A model generated the notes under the pieces. It was not told the origin of the DNA. It saw only the letters and a list, made by a program, of their open reading frames with translations, and ran no database searches. From positions 1-64,000 of the forward strand of contig NZ_CAXUSG020000008.1 in NCBI RefSeq assembly GCF_964253915.1: DNA of 64,000 nt. The letters run 5' to 3'. The first letter of the stretch is position 1; the number at the start of each line of letters is the position of its first letter. Made by a program: the position numbers and the translations under genes. Origin of the DNA: Metarhizobium sp964253915. GTDB taxonomy: Bacteria; Pseudomonadota; Alphaproteobacteria; Rhizobiales; Rhizobiaceae. Positions 8,815 through 17,506 of the stretch are shown here, piece by piece.

Positions 8815-10245
8815 TCAGAAAACGAGCTGTGCGAGCTTGGTATCGAGGTAATCGTCGATGCCTTCGATGCCACCTTCTCGACCCATGCCGGAGTGGTTCG
8901 TGCCGCCGAAGGGAGCTTCGGAAGCTGCAAGTGCAAAGGAATTGATGCCGACCATCCCAGACTTCAAAGTCGCAACCGTGCGACGTGCGCGATCAGGCGA
9001 GCGAGTGAAGGCGTATGCCGACAAGCCCATATCGGATGCATTGGCTCGGGCGAGAACTTCCTCTTCTGATCTGAAGCTGGTGATCGCGGCGATAGGACCG
9101 AAATTCTCTTCGGCAAAGACCTTCATGTCGTCGGTGACGCCAGTCAGCACGGTCGGTTCGAAGAAATACCCGTGGTTCAGCTGCTGTGGCCGCTTGCCTC
9201 CGTGGGCAACGGTTGCGCCCGCACGCACGGCATCAGCAACAATGCCCTCGATCTCCTTAAGCCGCGCGGCATTGATAAGTGGACCCATGCCGGTGTCCGA
9301 CTCAAGGCCGTCCCCGAGTTTGATCTTGGACGCCCGCTCGACAAAGCCCTCGACGAACTGATCGTGAAGGCTGTCGTGAACGAAAATACGATCTGGGGTA
9401 ACGCACACCTGGCCGCAATTTGCGAACTTGGTCGGTACCGTAAGGTCGAGAGCGTTCTTTAGATCGGCATCGTCGTAGATGATGAGAGGGGCGTTGCCAC
9501 CCAACTCCATCGATACCTTCTTCACGGTAGCGGCAGCATCCCGGATCATCTGCTGACCAACACGTGTCGATCCCGTCAATGACACCTTGCGAACGCGGGT
9601 ATCCGCCATAATGGGTGAATAGGTGTTCTCGGTGCTGCCGACGACGAGATTGACCGCGCCGTCCGGAAGTCCTGCGGCTCGCAAGCAATCGACCATGACC
9701 ATCGCAACGCCAGGGGTTTGTGATGACGGACGAAGAACTACCGAGCAGCCCGCAGCCAATGCCGGTGCGAGTTTCCGAGCAGGCAAAGCTGCGGGGAAAT
9801 TCCAAGCCGTAAATGCGCCCACTATCCCGACGGCTTCGCGCGTAACCTCGAAACGACCACCCGGTACGCGGCTATCGACAATGCGGCCGTAAATCCGGCG
9901 AGCTTCTTCCGCAAACCAGCGAAACTGATCGCATGCGAGGGTCCATTCACGCCCCGCTTGAGCAAGCGGCTTGCCCGTTTCAGTCGAGATCATTTGAGCA
10001 GCGTCTTCAGCGCGACGAAGCATTTCATCGGCGGCACGATGAAGGGCGTCGGCCCGACCGAAACCACCCAACTCCCGCAACTTTGGGAGGGCGTTCGCTG
10101 CTGCATCAATGGCCGAGCGGGTCTCTGCGGCGGTGGCGAGGGGAACGGTTCCCAAGGCCTTTTCGGTGACCGGAGAGACAACCTCTCCCGTTACGGTACC
10201 GGGAACCCAGCTACCGTTTATAAAAAGTCCAAATTTCGCGTACAT
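8815..10245 (-). CDS. NAD(P)-dependent aldehyde dehydrogenase (semialdehyde type)
   Basis: A 476-residue aldehyde dehydrogenase closest in layout to succinate-semialdehyde dehydrogenases (GabD-like). It carries the catalytic Glu region SMELGGNAPLII and the catalytic Cys in KFANCGQVCVTPDRI, near residue 285. It is not a methylmalonate-semialdehyde dehydrogenase of the IolA kind: length and motif context differ. It starts 3 bp after the iolG stop, so the two genes are tightly coupled. The likely role is oxidation of the aldehyde released by the HpcH/HpaI aldolase, for example a malonic- or tartronic-type semialdehyde. The exact substrate is inference. Confidence 0.87.
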   Translation of the reverse strand: MYAKFGLFINGSWVPGTVTGEVVSPVTEKALGTVPLATAAETRSAIDAAANALPKLRELGGFGRADALHRAADEMLRRAEDAAQMISTETGKPLAQAGREWTLACDQFRWFAEEARRIYGRIVDSRVPGGRFEVTREAVGIVGAFTAWNFPAALPARKLAPALAAGCSVVLRPSSQTPGVAMVMVDCLRAAGLPDGAVNLVVGSTENTYSPIMADTRVRKVSLTGSTRVGQQMIRDAAATVKKVSMELGGNAPLIIYDDADLKNALDLTVPTKFANCGQVCVTPDRIFVHDSLHDQFVEGFVERASKIKLGDGLESDTGMGPLINAARLKEIEGIVADAVRAGATVAHGGKRPQQLNHGYFFEPTVLTGVTDDMKVFAEENFGPIAAITSFRSEEEVLARANASDMGLSAYAFTRSPDRARRTVATLKSGMVGINSFALAASEAPFGGTNHSGMGREGGIEGIDDYLDTKLAQLVF

Positions 10246-10248
10246 GGC

Positions 10249-11256
10249 TTACCTGATTTCGTTCGTGTTGATCGAGCGGCCTTCGGCAACGGAGCGGATT
10301 GCGGCCTCGGCAAGAATGAGTGCTTGGCGGCCATCCTCGAAGCCGACTGAAGGGGGTGTGCCAGTTTCGACTGCATCGACGAATGCACTGATTTCGGCCG
10401 CGAAAGCGTCGGCGTACCGGTCAATGAAGAAATTGAGCAACGGTGCAGCCTGGTCAGTGGACGTTTCTGAATAGAGGCGGAGGTGATTGATGGGACGGTT
10501 CTCGGAGATGGCCATTCCAGCACTTCCGAGTGCCTCAACTCGCTGGTCGTACCCGTAGACCGCGCGACGAGAGTTGTTGATGATGCACTGCTTTCCGGAC
10601 GCGGTCTTCAGGATCACCGATACCGTGTCGTAGTCATCGCATTTGTTCATGAGGTCTGCATCGACCAAGCGCGATCCCGTCGCGGTAACCTCAACAACTT
10701 CCTCGCCAAGAATGAAGCGCGCCATATCGAAATCGTGGATCGTCATGTCCCGGAAGATACCGCCGGAAACTTCGATATAGGCAGCAGGAGCCATGCCGGG
10801 ATCGCGTGACGTTATCACGACCTGATGCAGGTCTCCGATTTTACCAGCCTCGATGGCCTTGCGCACTGCACTGTGACCACTGTCGAAGCGACGGACAAAA
10901 CCGAGCATGATCGGAACCTTGGTGCCGCTAATCTTCGCGGCGCATGCATTTACGCGCTCCAGTGACAGATCGATTGGCTTTTCGCAAAGTACCGGCTTTC
11001 CGGCTGCAACCGCCTTTTCCAGGAGGTCGGCATGCGTTGGCGTCGACGTGGCGATCAAGACGGCATCAACGTCGGATGAAGAGAAAACGTCTTCTACCGA
11101 ACCAAACTGTTTGACACCCAGTTTCTGCGATACATCTTTTGCTGATGGTTCATGCACATCGAACACTCCTGCGAGCGTTGCACGGGGATGTGCAGCAATG
11201 TTTTCAGCGTGCATACGGCCAATGCGGCCCACACCGAGAACGGCGATTTTTGGCAT
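10249..11256 (-). CDS. iolG: Inositol 2-dehydrogenase
   Basis: A 335-residue Gfo/Idh/MocA dehydrogenase that oxidises myo-inositol to 2-keto-myo-inositol with NAD+. It starts MPKIAVLGVGRIGRMHAENI, carries CEKPIDLS, and has the family GGIFRDMTIHDFDMARF stretch with the conserved Asp/His pair. The ATG at 11256 has a strong GGGAGGAA ribosome-binding site; the upstream in-frame codon is not needed. It is the first gene of the leftward operon, divergent from iolD. A promoter with -35 TTGACA and -10 GATTAT can be read upstream. Placing it back to back with iolD and iolE supports the inositol assignment over other Gfo members. Confidence 0.9.
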   Translation of the reverse strand: MPKIAVLGVGRIGRMHAENIAAHPRATLAGVFDVHEPSAKDVSQKLGVKQFGSVEDVFSSSDVDAVLIATSTPTHADLLEKAVAAGKPVLCEKPIDLSLERVNACAAKISGTKVPIMLGFVRRFDSGHSAVRKAIEAGKIGDLHQVVITSRDPGMAPAAYIEVSGGIFRDMTIHDFDMARFILGEEVVEVTATGSRLVDADLMNKCDDYDTVSVILKTASGKQCIINNSRRAVYGYDQRVEALGSAGMAISENRPINHLRLYSETSTDQAAPLLNFFIDRYADAFAAEISAFVDAVETGTPPSVGFEDGRQALILAEAAIRSVAEGRSINTNEIR

Positions 11257-11281
11257 CAGAAATTCCTCCCGAGATATTTTC

Positions 11282-11295
11282 GCAATAATCATTGC
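11282..11295. promoter_or_regulatory. Candidate RpiR operator overlapping the iolG -10 box
   Basis: GCAATAATCATTGC is a perfect inverted repeat (GCAAT, four bases, ATTGC) 26 bp upstream of the iolG start codon. It covers the predicted -10 element of iolG and resembles the element at 2334-2347. Repressor binding here would block polymerase; the link to RpiR is inferred. Confidence 0.5.
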
Positions 11296-11314
11296 AAAGT
11301 GTTCCATTTGTCAA
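11285..11314 (-). promoter_or_regulatory. Predicted sigma70-type promoter of the leftward iolG operon
   Basis: Read on the minus strand there is a consensus -35 TTGACA (11314-11309), an 18-bp spacer and a -10 GATTAT (11290-11285). The transcript would begin close to the iolG ribosome-binding site. No equally clear promoter was found for iolD on the other strand in the same 106-bp region. Confidence 0.5.
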
Positions 11315-11362
11315 TATGTATTCCAACACAAACCGAAATTCCCATCCGCAGGAGGAGGCGAG

Positions 11363-13234
11363 ATGTCCGCTAAGACCCTACGCTTGACCATGGCTCAGGC
11401 GCTCGTACGCTATTTGTGCAACCAGTTTACTGACGTCGAAGGGGAGCGAATCCCGCTCTTCGCAGGCGTCTTCGCCATCTTCGGCCACGGCAATGTGACC
11501 TGCCTATCTGAGGCTTTGGAGACTGTTCAGGACCAGCTGCCGACTTGGCGCGGCCAGAATGAGCAGTCCATGGCTCTGGCTGCAATCGGCTTCGCAAAGG
11601 CGAAGCGCCGTCGCCAGCTGATGGTCGCGGCAACCTCGATTGGGCCCGGTGCTCTGAACATGGTCACAGCGGCGGGTGTGGCAATGGCAAATCGCCTGCC
11701 GGTATTGCTGATCGCGGGTGATACCTTCGCGTCCCGTCTACCTGACCCGGTACTGCAGCAGGTCGAACACTTTGGCGACCCAACGATCACGGCGAACGAC
11801 GCGTTCAAGTCCGTGGTTCGTTACTGGGACCGTATCGTTCTTCCCGAGCAATTGCTCCAGTCGCTTCCCCAGGCTGTCGCGACGATGCTTGACCCAGCTG
11901 ATTGCGGCCCTGCATTCATCGGGCTCGCACAGGATTCCCAAGAGATCGCTTTCGATTACCCCGAAGTATTTTTCGAGCCCAAGGTCTGGAAAATCCCACG
12001 CCCTCGTCCTGACCGCGACGCTATTGCTGAAGCCGCAAAGGTTCTATCGGAAGCGAAGCGCCCGCTGATTATCTCAGGGGGTGGGGTGCGTTATTCTCTC
12101 GCGGAAGAAAAGCTCGCTGAATTCGCCGCTAAGCGCGGCATTCCGGTTGTTGAAACGATTGCCGGTAAAGGCGCTCTCACACATGAGCATCCGGTTCACG
12201 CTGGCCCTATCGGCATTGTCGGTTCCACTTCCGCGAATGCATTGGCGAAGGACGCCGACGTTATCCTCGCCATCGGAACGCGACTACAGGATTTTACGAC
12301 CGGCTCTTGGACGGCTTTCGCCCAGGATGCGCAGTTCATCTCCATCAATGCCGCACGATTTGATGCCATCAAGCATCGCGCTCTTTCAGTGGTTGGCGAC
12401 GCGCTTGAGTCAATCATCGAGCTTAACGCGGCGCTAGGTTCATACAAGGCGGAAGCTGGTCTGATGTCGCGTGCGAAATCTCTGTTCGCAGAATGGAACA
12501 AGCTCCTCGACGAACATCAGATGCCGACGAACGCACCTGTGCCTTCCTATGCCCAGGTCGTTGGTATCTTGAACAAGGTCGCACGTCCTGAAGATACGCT
12601 CATTGCCGCAGCTGGCGGTACCCCTGGTGAAGTGACAAAGGGTTGGCGCGTCAAGAATCCCAATACCTTTGACTGCGAATTCGGCTTCTCCTGCATGGGG
12701 TACGAGATCGCAGCTGGTTGGGGGTGCTCCATGGCACAGGAGGGGCCCGGCTCCGCAGGTGGCACGCCCATCGTCATGCTGGGTGATGGCACCTATATGA
12801 TGATGAACTCTGACATCTATTCGGCAGCACTCACTGGCCACAGAATGATCGTCGTGGTCTGCGATAATGGCGGATATGCAGTCATCAACCGCCTTCAGCA
12901 GGCAAAGGGCGTCCCAGGTTTCAACAATCTTCTTGCGGACTGCAGAATTCAGAACCGTGAGAATCCGTTGCATGTCGATTTCGTCAAGCATGCGGAGGCG
13001 ATGGGTGCCCACGCTCGGAAGGTCGAAAGCCTGGCTGATCTCGAAGATGCCATGAAATGGGCGCAGGGCAACGACGGCGTAACCCTTATCTCCATCGTTT
13101 CGGACGCATGGAAGTGGGTGCCAGGTGACGCTGACTGGGATGTCGGCGTCCCGACAATCTCCACATTTGAGAGTGTTCGGGCGGCTCGTGCTTCCCAGGA
13201 AAAAATCCGTGAAGCGCAGCGAGTAGGTATTTGA
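11363..13234 (+). CDS. iolD: 3D-(3,5/4)-trihydroxycyclohexane-1,2-dione hydrolase
   Basis: A 623-residue thiamine-diphosphate enzyme of the acetolactate-synthase fold that opens the inositol ring, giving 5-deoxy-glucuronate. The N-terminal domain includes GVFAIFGHGNVTCLSEAL, the ThDP-type glutamate lies in QNEQSMALAAIGFAKA, and the C-terminal ThDP motif reads MLGDGTYMMMNSDIYSA. The ATG at 11363 has a GGAGGAGG ribosome-binding site and gives the usual IolD length; the frame is open further upstream but that part overlaps iolG. It is the first gene of the rightward operon and ends one base before iolE. IolD is diagnostic for inositol breakdown. Confidence 0.94.
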   Translation: MSAKTLRLTMAQALVRYLCNQFTDVEGERIPLFAGVFAIFGHGNVTCLSEALETVQDQLPTWRGQNEQSMALAAIGFAKAKRRRQLMVAATSIGPGALNMVTAAGVAMANRLPVLLIAGDTFASRLPDPVLQQVEHFGDPTITANDAFKSVVRYWDRIVLPEQLLQSLPQAVATMLDPADCGPAFIGLAQDSQEIAFDYPEVFFEPKVWKIPRPRPDRDAIAEAAKVLSEAKRPLIISGGGVRYSLAEEKLAEFAAKRGIPVVETIAGKGALTHEHPVHAGPIGIVGSTSANALAKDADVILAIGTRLQDFTTGSWTAFAQDAQFISINAARFDAIKHRALSVVGDALESIIELNAALGSYKAEAGLMSRAKSLFAEWNKLLDEHQMPTNAPVPSYAQVVGILNKVARPEDTLIAAAGGTPGEVTKGWRVKNPNTFDCEFGFSCMGYEIAAGWGCSMAQEGPGSAGGTPIVMLGDGTYMMMNSDIYSAALTGHRMIVVVCDNGGYAVINRLQQAKGVPGFNNLLADCRIQNRENPLHVDFVKHAEAMGAHARKVESLADLEDAMKWAQGNDGVTLISIVSDAWKWVPGDADWDVGVPTISTFESVRAARASQEKIREAQRVGI

Positions 13235-13235
13235 G

Positions 13236-14129
13236 ATGAAGGCGAGACTTGGGATTGCCCCCATCGCTTGGTGGAACGACGATCTGGCTGAATTGTCTGA
13301 TGATGTCAGCTTGGAAGAATGCCTGAGGCAGGCGTCCGAGGCTGGCTTCACAGGAATGGAAACAGGCCGCCGCTTTCCTATGGATATGACGGAGCTTGGA
13401 CCAATCCTTGCCCGATATGGCATTTCGGTATCGGGAGGCTGGTTCTCCGGCCTCCTGCTTGATGGCGATATCGAGGTCGAGAAGGATCGCATCGCTCAGC
13501 AGATGGAATTCTTCATCGCCGCGCAGGCTCCATGCATCGTTTATGGCGAAACTGCTCGTTCCATTCAGGGTGTTAGAACTGCGCCGCTTGCCACCAAACC
13601 AAAGCTATCTGAGGCTGAGATGGCATCATATGGCCGCAACGTGTCTGATTTCGCTGATTGGTGCGCTAAACAGGGAATGCCGATCTCGTATCACCACCAC
13701 ATGGCGGCAGCCGTGGAAACCGAGAGCGAGCTGGACCTGCTGATGAAGCATTCATCGGTTCCGTTGCTGTTTGATGCAGGCCACATGGCGTTCGCTGGTG
13801 GAGACGTCTTGCGCGTGGTTGAAAACCATCATTCGCGCATCACGCATGTACATACGAAGGACATTCGCCGCGACGTCGTTGATGGCCTTGACCGTACGAC
13901 AGAGAGCTTCCTGGATGCCGTTATCAAAGGAGCCTTCACCGTTCCCGGAGACGGCAGTCTCGACTTCGAGGAAATCGTCAAAGCCTTGGCTGCAAAGGGA
14001 TACGAGGGTTGGTTTGTCGTCGAGGCCGAGCAGGACCCCGTCGAAAATCCACCTTTGGAAATGGCCCGCAAGGGACACAAAGAGCTTCTGCGTGTGATGG
14101 ACGCCGCAGGTTATGAGGTCATGAGATGA
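13236..14129 (+). CDS. iolE: myo-Inosose-2 dehydratase
   Basis: A 297-residue TIM-barrel protein that dehydrates 2-keto-myo-inositol to the diketone used by IolD. The start MKARLGIAPIAWWNDDLAEL and the stretch GFTGMETGRRFP are typical IolE sequence. Metal-ligand residues are visible in ISYHHHMAA, LLFDAGHMAF and THVHTKDIR. It begins one base after the iolD stop and overlaps the next gene by 4 bp, so iolD, iolE and the SDR are co-translated. Together with iolG and iolD it gives the first three steps of the classical pathway. Confidence 0.94.
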   Translation: MKARLGIAPIAWWNDDLAELSDDVSLEECLRQASEAGFTGMETGRRFPMDMTELGPILARYGISVSGGWFSGLLLDGDIEVEKDRIAQQMEFFIAAQAPCIVYGETARSIQGVRTAPLATKPKLSEAEMASYGRNVSDFADWCAKQGMPISYHHHMAAAVETESELDLLMKHSSVPLLFDAGHMAFAGGDVLRVVENHHSRITHVHTKDIRRDVVDGLDRTTESFLDAVIKGAFTVPGDGSLDFEEIVKALAAKGYEGWFVVEAEQDPVENPPLEMARKGHKELLRVMDAAGYEVMR

Positions 14130-14938
14130 GCAAGATTGAAGGAAAGATCGCGGTTGTCACGGGCGGCACCCAAGGTCTAGGCGCGGCCATCGCCGAGCTT
14201 TTTGCCGAAGCTGGCGCAGCTGGCGTTGCCATCGTAGGCCGGGGAGTCGAAAAGGGTCAGGCCGTCGCAAAGCGCATCACAGAAAAAACCGGTGTACCTG
14301 TCGAGCTGATCGCCGCCGACCTCGGCGAGATCAAAGATGTTCAAGCAATCATTCCTGCTGCCGACAAACGGTTTGGCCGAGTTGATGTTCTCGTCAATGC
14401 AGCCGGGCTCACGGATCGCGGAAACATGCTCAACACGACGCCGGAGCTATTCGACCGGATGTTCGCCGTCAACACCCGGGCACCGTTCTTTCTGATCCAG
14501 GATGCTGCGAAGGTAATGATCCGCGAAGGCCTCGAAGGCAGAGTAGTCAACATCGGTTCGATGTCAGGTCTCGCGGGTCAGCCGTTTCTGGCACCTTACT
14601 CCGCATCCAAGGGTGCGCTTGCAACGGTGACGCGTCACGCTGGCTTTTCGCTCATGCGCCACCGCATTCACGTAAATCAGCTCGATATCGGTTGGATGAA
14701 TTCTGATCACGAGCGCAAACTCGTCCTATCCGAGACGGGTGATCCTGATTTCATTGACCGCGCAGCTGCGGCGAAGCCATTTGGTCGAATTCTTGATCCG
14801 AAAGAAGTCGCGCGAGCGGTACTTTGGATGGCGTCCGACGACAGCGGCATGATGACGGGCGCTGTTATCCCATTCGATCAATCCGTCTATGGGGGGTACG
14901 ATGACGCCCCCGTTCCAGCAAACAAGTTAGAGGCTTAA
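14126..14938 (+). CDS. SDR-family oxidoreductase
   Basis: A 270-residue classical short-chain dehydrogenase/reductase. The cofactor motif VTGGTQGLGAAIAE is at the N-terminus, NAAG-type VNAAGLT near residue 90, the catalytic Ser region IGSMSG near 145 and YSASK near 160. It overlaps iolE by 4 bp (ATGA) and precedes the next gene by one base. It is not a standard iol gene. In this setting it probably acts on a keto or hydroxyl group of an inositol breakdown product or of an inositol derivative. Family is certain; substrate is unknown. Confidence 0.87.
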   Translation: MSKIEGKIAVVTGGTQGLGAAIAELFAEAGAAGVAIVGRGVEKGQAVAKRITEKTGVPVELIAADLGEIKDVQAIIPAADKRFGRVDVLVNAAGLTDRGNMLNTTPELFDRMFAVNTRAPFFLIQDAAKVMIREGLEGRVVNIGSMSGLAGQPFLAPYSASKGALATVTRHAGFSLMRHRIHVNQLDIGWMNSDHERKLVLSETGDPDFIDRAAAAKPFGRILDPKEVARAVLWMASDDSGMMTGAVIPFDQSVYGGYDDAPVPANKLEA

Positions 14939-14939
14939 A

Positions 14940-15998
14940 ATGCGCACTATCAAGGGACCAGGCGTATTCCTGGCGCAGTTCGCAGCTGATGATGCGCCCT
15001 ACAATTCTCTTCCATCGCTTGCTCGGTGGGCGAAAGGCAAAGGCTTCAAGGGTGTCCAGATACCGACCTGGGACACGCGCCTTATCGATATGAAACAGGC
15101 TGCCGAAAGCCAGACCTATTGCGATGATTTGAAAGGGATGCTGGCCGAATATGGGCTGGAGATCACTGAACTGGCATCGCATATCACGGGTCAGTTGGTA
15201 GCAGTCCATCCCGCCCACGACCGGATTATGGATAGTTTTGCTCCGGAGCATGTTCGCGGTAATCCGTCAGCGCGTCGCGCTTGGGCGGAAGAGCAGCTTC
15301 GCTTCGCAGCGCGTGCATCGAAACGATTTGGCATCGACCGTCATGTGACGTTTCCGGGCGCTTTGCTTTGGCCGTATCTCTATCCGTACCCGCAGTGGCC
15401 TGGAGGTCTCGTCGAGGAAGGTTTTGACGAACTGGCGCGCCGTTGGACGCCGATTCTCAACGACTTCGATGAGCACGGTGTAGACGTTTGCTACGAAATC
15501 CATCCGAGCGAAGACCTTCACGATGGCCACAGCTGGGAAATGTTCCTGGATAAGGTCAAGGAGCATCCGCGCGCAAACCTGATGTACGACCCTTCGCACT
15601 TGGTTCTCCAGGGGATGGACTACCTGGCCTTCATCGATCACTACCACGAGCGGATCAAAACCTTCCATGTGAAGGACGCCGAGTTCCGCCCCGATGGCAA
15701 GTCTGGCTCTTATGGCGGGTACCAGCCGTGGTCAAAACGTGCAGGTCGGTTCCGGAGCCCGGGAGATGGCCAGGTCGATTTCGGTGCAATCTTCACCAAA
15801 CTGACGACCTATGGCTTTGACGGCTGGGCGGTACTCGAATGGGAATGCTTCGTGAAGAATCCCGAGGACGGGGCGGCAGAAGGCGCACGCTTCATCGAAG
15901 ACCACATCATCCGTGTATCGGATCGGGCTTTTGACGACTTTGTAAAATCAGGCGCAAATCGAAGCGCCAACCGGGCAATGCTCGGGCTGGAGGACTAA
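14940..15998 (+). CDS. Sugar phosphate isomerase/epimerase-type TIM-barrel protein
   Basis: A 352-residue AP-endonuclease-2-like (xylose-isomerase-like) TIM barrel. Metal-binding residues are seen in VCYEIHPSEDLHDG, MYDPSHLVLQG, KTFHVKDAE and VLEWEC. It is longer than IolE and IolI and resembles the TIM-barrel partners of Gfo/Idh/MocA proteins in sugar and cyclitol clusters. It could isomerise or epimerise a keto-inositol or an open-chain intermediate, perhaps covering the missing IolB step; that is speculation. It shares one base with the next gene's start. Confidence 0.83.
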   Translation: MRTIKGPGVFLAQFAADDAPYNSLPSLARWAKGKGFKGVQIPTWDTRLIDMKQAAESQTYCDDLKGMLAEYGLEITELASHITGQLVAVHPAHDRIMDSFAPEHVRGNPSARRAWAEEQLRFAARASKRFGIDRHVTFPGALLWPYLYPYPQWPGGLVEEGFDELARRWTPILNDFDEHGVDVCYEIHPSEDLHDGHSWEMFLDKVKEHPRANLMYDPSHLVLQGMDYLAFIDHYHERIKTFHVKDAEFRPDGKSGSYGGYQPWSKRAGRFRSPGDGQVDFGAIFTKLTTYGFDGWAVLEWECFVKNPEDGAAEGARFIEDHIIRVSDRAFDDFVKSGANRSANRAMLGLED

Positions 15999-17158
15999 TG
16001 AGCAAGAAACCACTTCGCCTTGGCATGGTCGGTGGCGGCCAGGGCGCTTACATCGGCAACATTCATCGGCTGGCATCGCGCCTGGATGGTAACTGGCTAT
16101 TGGTCGCCGGTGCTTTCGATGTCGATCCCGACAAAGGCCGCGAGTTTGCCATCAATGAAGGGCTCGATCCCGCCCGCAGCTATGGCACGTATCAAGACCT
16201 GATTGCTGGTGAAAGCGCGCGTGAAGATCGCGTTGATGCGGTTGCGATCTGCACGCCGAACTTCACCCATTATCCAATTGCCAAGGCGCTGATCGAAGCT
16301 GGCTTCGATGTGATCTGCGAAAAGCCGCTGACGGCAACTCTTGAAGATGCTCTCGCTTTAGAGAAGCTATCTAAGGAATCTGATCGGTTTGTCGGCGTGA
16401 CCTACACTTACTCAGGTTACCCGATGATTCACGAAGCACGGGTACGCGTGGCTGCTGGGGAGATCGGCGACATCCGGACAGTTCAGGTAGAATATCCCCT
16501 AGAATGGATGGCAACAGCCATCGAGCAGAAGGGCAACGCACAAGCAGCGTGGCGAACCGATCCCAAAAAGAATGGACGCGGCGGTTCAATCGGCGACATT
16601 GGTACGCACGCATATCACCTTGCAGGGTTCGTTACCGGCCTTAAGCTTGAAAAGCTAACGGCCGACTTGGCGACCTTCGTGGCTGGCCGCGCCCTCGACG
16701 ACAACGCTCACGTAATGATGCGATATGAGGGTGGCGCGCGCGGGCTCCTCTGGTCGTCCCAGGTCGCGCTCGGCAACTCCAATGGTGTCAGGCTCCGCGT
16801 ATTCGGGTCGACGGGTTCGTTTCAGTGGTTCCAGGAACAGCCCAATGAATTGATCTACACACCCCTGGATGGTCGAGTGCAGACGATCAAGCGTGGGGCT
16901 GATGATCTTTCGGAAGATGCGAAGGTTCGTACTCGCACGCCTCCAGGCCATCCTGAAGGATACCTGGAAGCCTTCGCTAATCTCTATTGTGGCTTCGCTG
17001 AGGCGATCCGGGCACGTCGTGAAGGGCGTGATCCCTCCGCCATCGGCCGCAATATTCCATTGACGTATGATGGCCTGAAAGGCGTCGCCTTCGTGGAAGC
17101 TGTCGTTGACAGTTCTGAGAGTGTCGAGCCCCGGTGGATTACCCCGGTAGCGGTCTGA
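15998..17158 (+). CDS. Gfo/Idh/MocA-family oxidoreductase
   Basis: A 386-residue dehydrogenase with the N-terminal Rossmann motif LGMVGGGQGAYIG, the family motif CEKPLTAT and GGSIGDIGTHAYHLAGF carrying the conserved Asp/His. It is the last gene of the rightward operon; its ATG overlaps the preceding stop. A terminator hairpin follows 14 bp later. In known clusters such proteins pair with TIM-barrel epimerases such as the gene before it, to oxidise and epimerise sugars or inositols. It may feed inositol isomers or glycosides into the iolG/E/D steps. Substrate not determinable from sequence. Confidence 0.85.
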   Translation: MSKKPLRLGMVGGGQGAYIGNIHRLASRLDGNWLLVAGAFDVDPDKGREFAINEGLDPARSYGTYQDLIAGESAREDRVDAVAICTPNFTHYPIAKALIEAGFDVICEKPLTATLEDALALEKLSKESDRFVGVTYTYSGYPMIHEARVRVAAGEIGDIRTVQVEYPLEWMATAIEQKGNAQAAWRTDPKKNGRGGSIGDIGTHAYHLAGFVTGLKLEKLTADLATFVAGRALDDNAHVMMRYEGGARGLLWSSQVALGNSNGVRLRVFGSTGSFQWFQEQPNELIYTPLDGRVQTIKRGADDLSEDAKVRTRTPPGHPEGYLEAFANLYCGFAEAIRARREGRDPSAIGRNIPLTYDGLKGVAFVEAVVDSSESVEPRWITPVAV

Positions 17159-17171
17159 CTGACGAAAGAAA

Positions 17172-17211
17172 GGTTGCTGGTGCCCTGCGCGGGGTCACAG
17201 CAACCGCTTTT
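17172..17211 (+). terminator. Intrinsic terminator of the iolD operon
   Basis: The 8-bp inverted repeat GGTTGCTG (17172-17179) and CAGCAACC (17198-17205) is followed by GCTTTTA. It lies 14 bp after the last gene of the operon, as expected for a Rho-independent terminator. Confidence 0.65.
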
Positions 17212-17506
17212 ATCGGATTGACCGGCTTTCATCGCGGCTGCGACGTAAGACCCGTTACCGGCCTGCCACGCATCGCTGTCGGGAAGCCATAAAACAGCGA
17301 GATTTTTCTAGCGCCGATACGGATGAGATCGGTTGCACCGCGCTCTAAAAAGGTTTTGCCTGTCGACCGATAATAACCCATTGAAACTTCTTCATAAATC
17401 AGTGATTGCTGTCCGGAGAGAGGACAAGCCGTAACTTTATATGGCATTTTTTGTTAACCACGTTCGCGCATTGTCAGCACAAACAATACTGCTGGGTGTG
17501 TGACAC
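17212..17506. other. Intergenic region between catabolic and defence modules
   Basis: About 295 bp after the operon terminator. It contains a 72-codon open frame on the minus strand (17447-17229) with no recognisable motif, no good ribosome-binding site and no homologue I know, so I do not call it a gene. The stretch before 17507 should hold the promoter of the methyltransferase gene, but no clear -35/-10 pair was found. Confidence 0.5.

Noticed and set aside
17229..17447. 72-codon minus-strand frame between the two modules
   Set aside because: No ribosome-binding site, motif or operon context; probably a chance frame or unrecognisable remnant.
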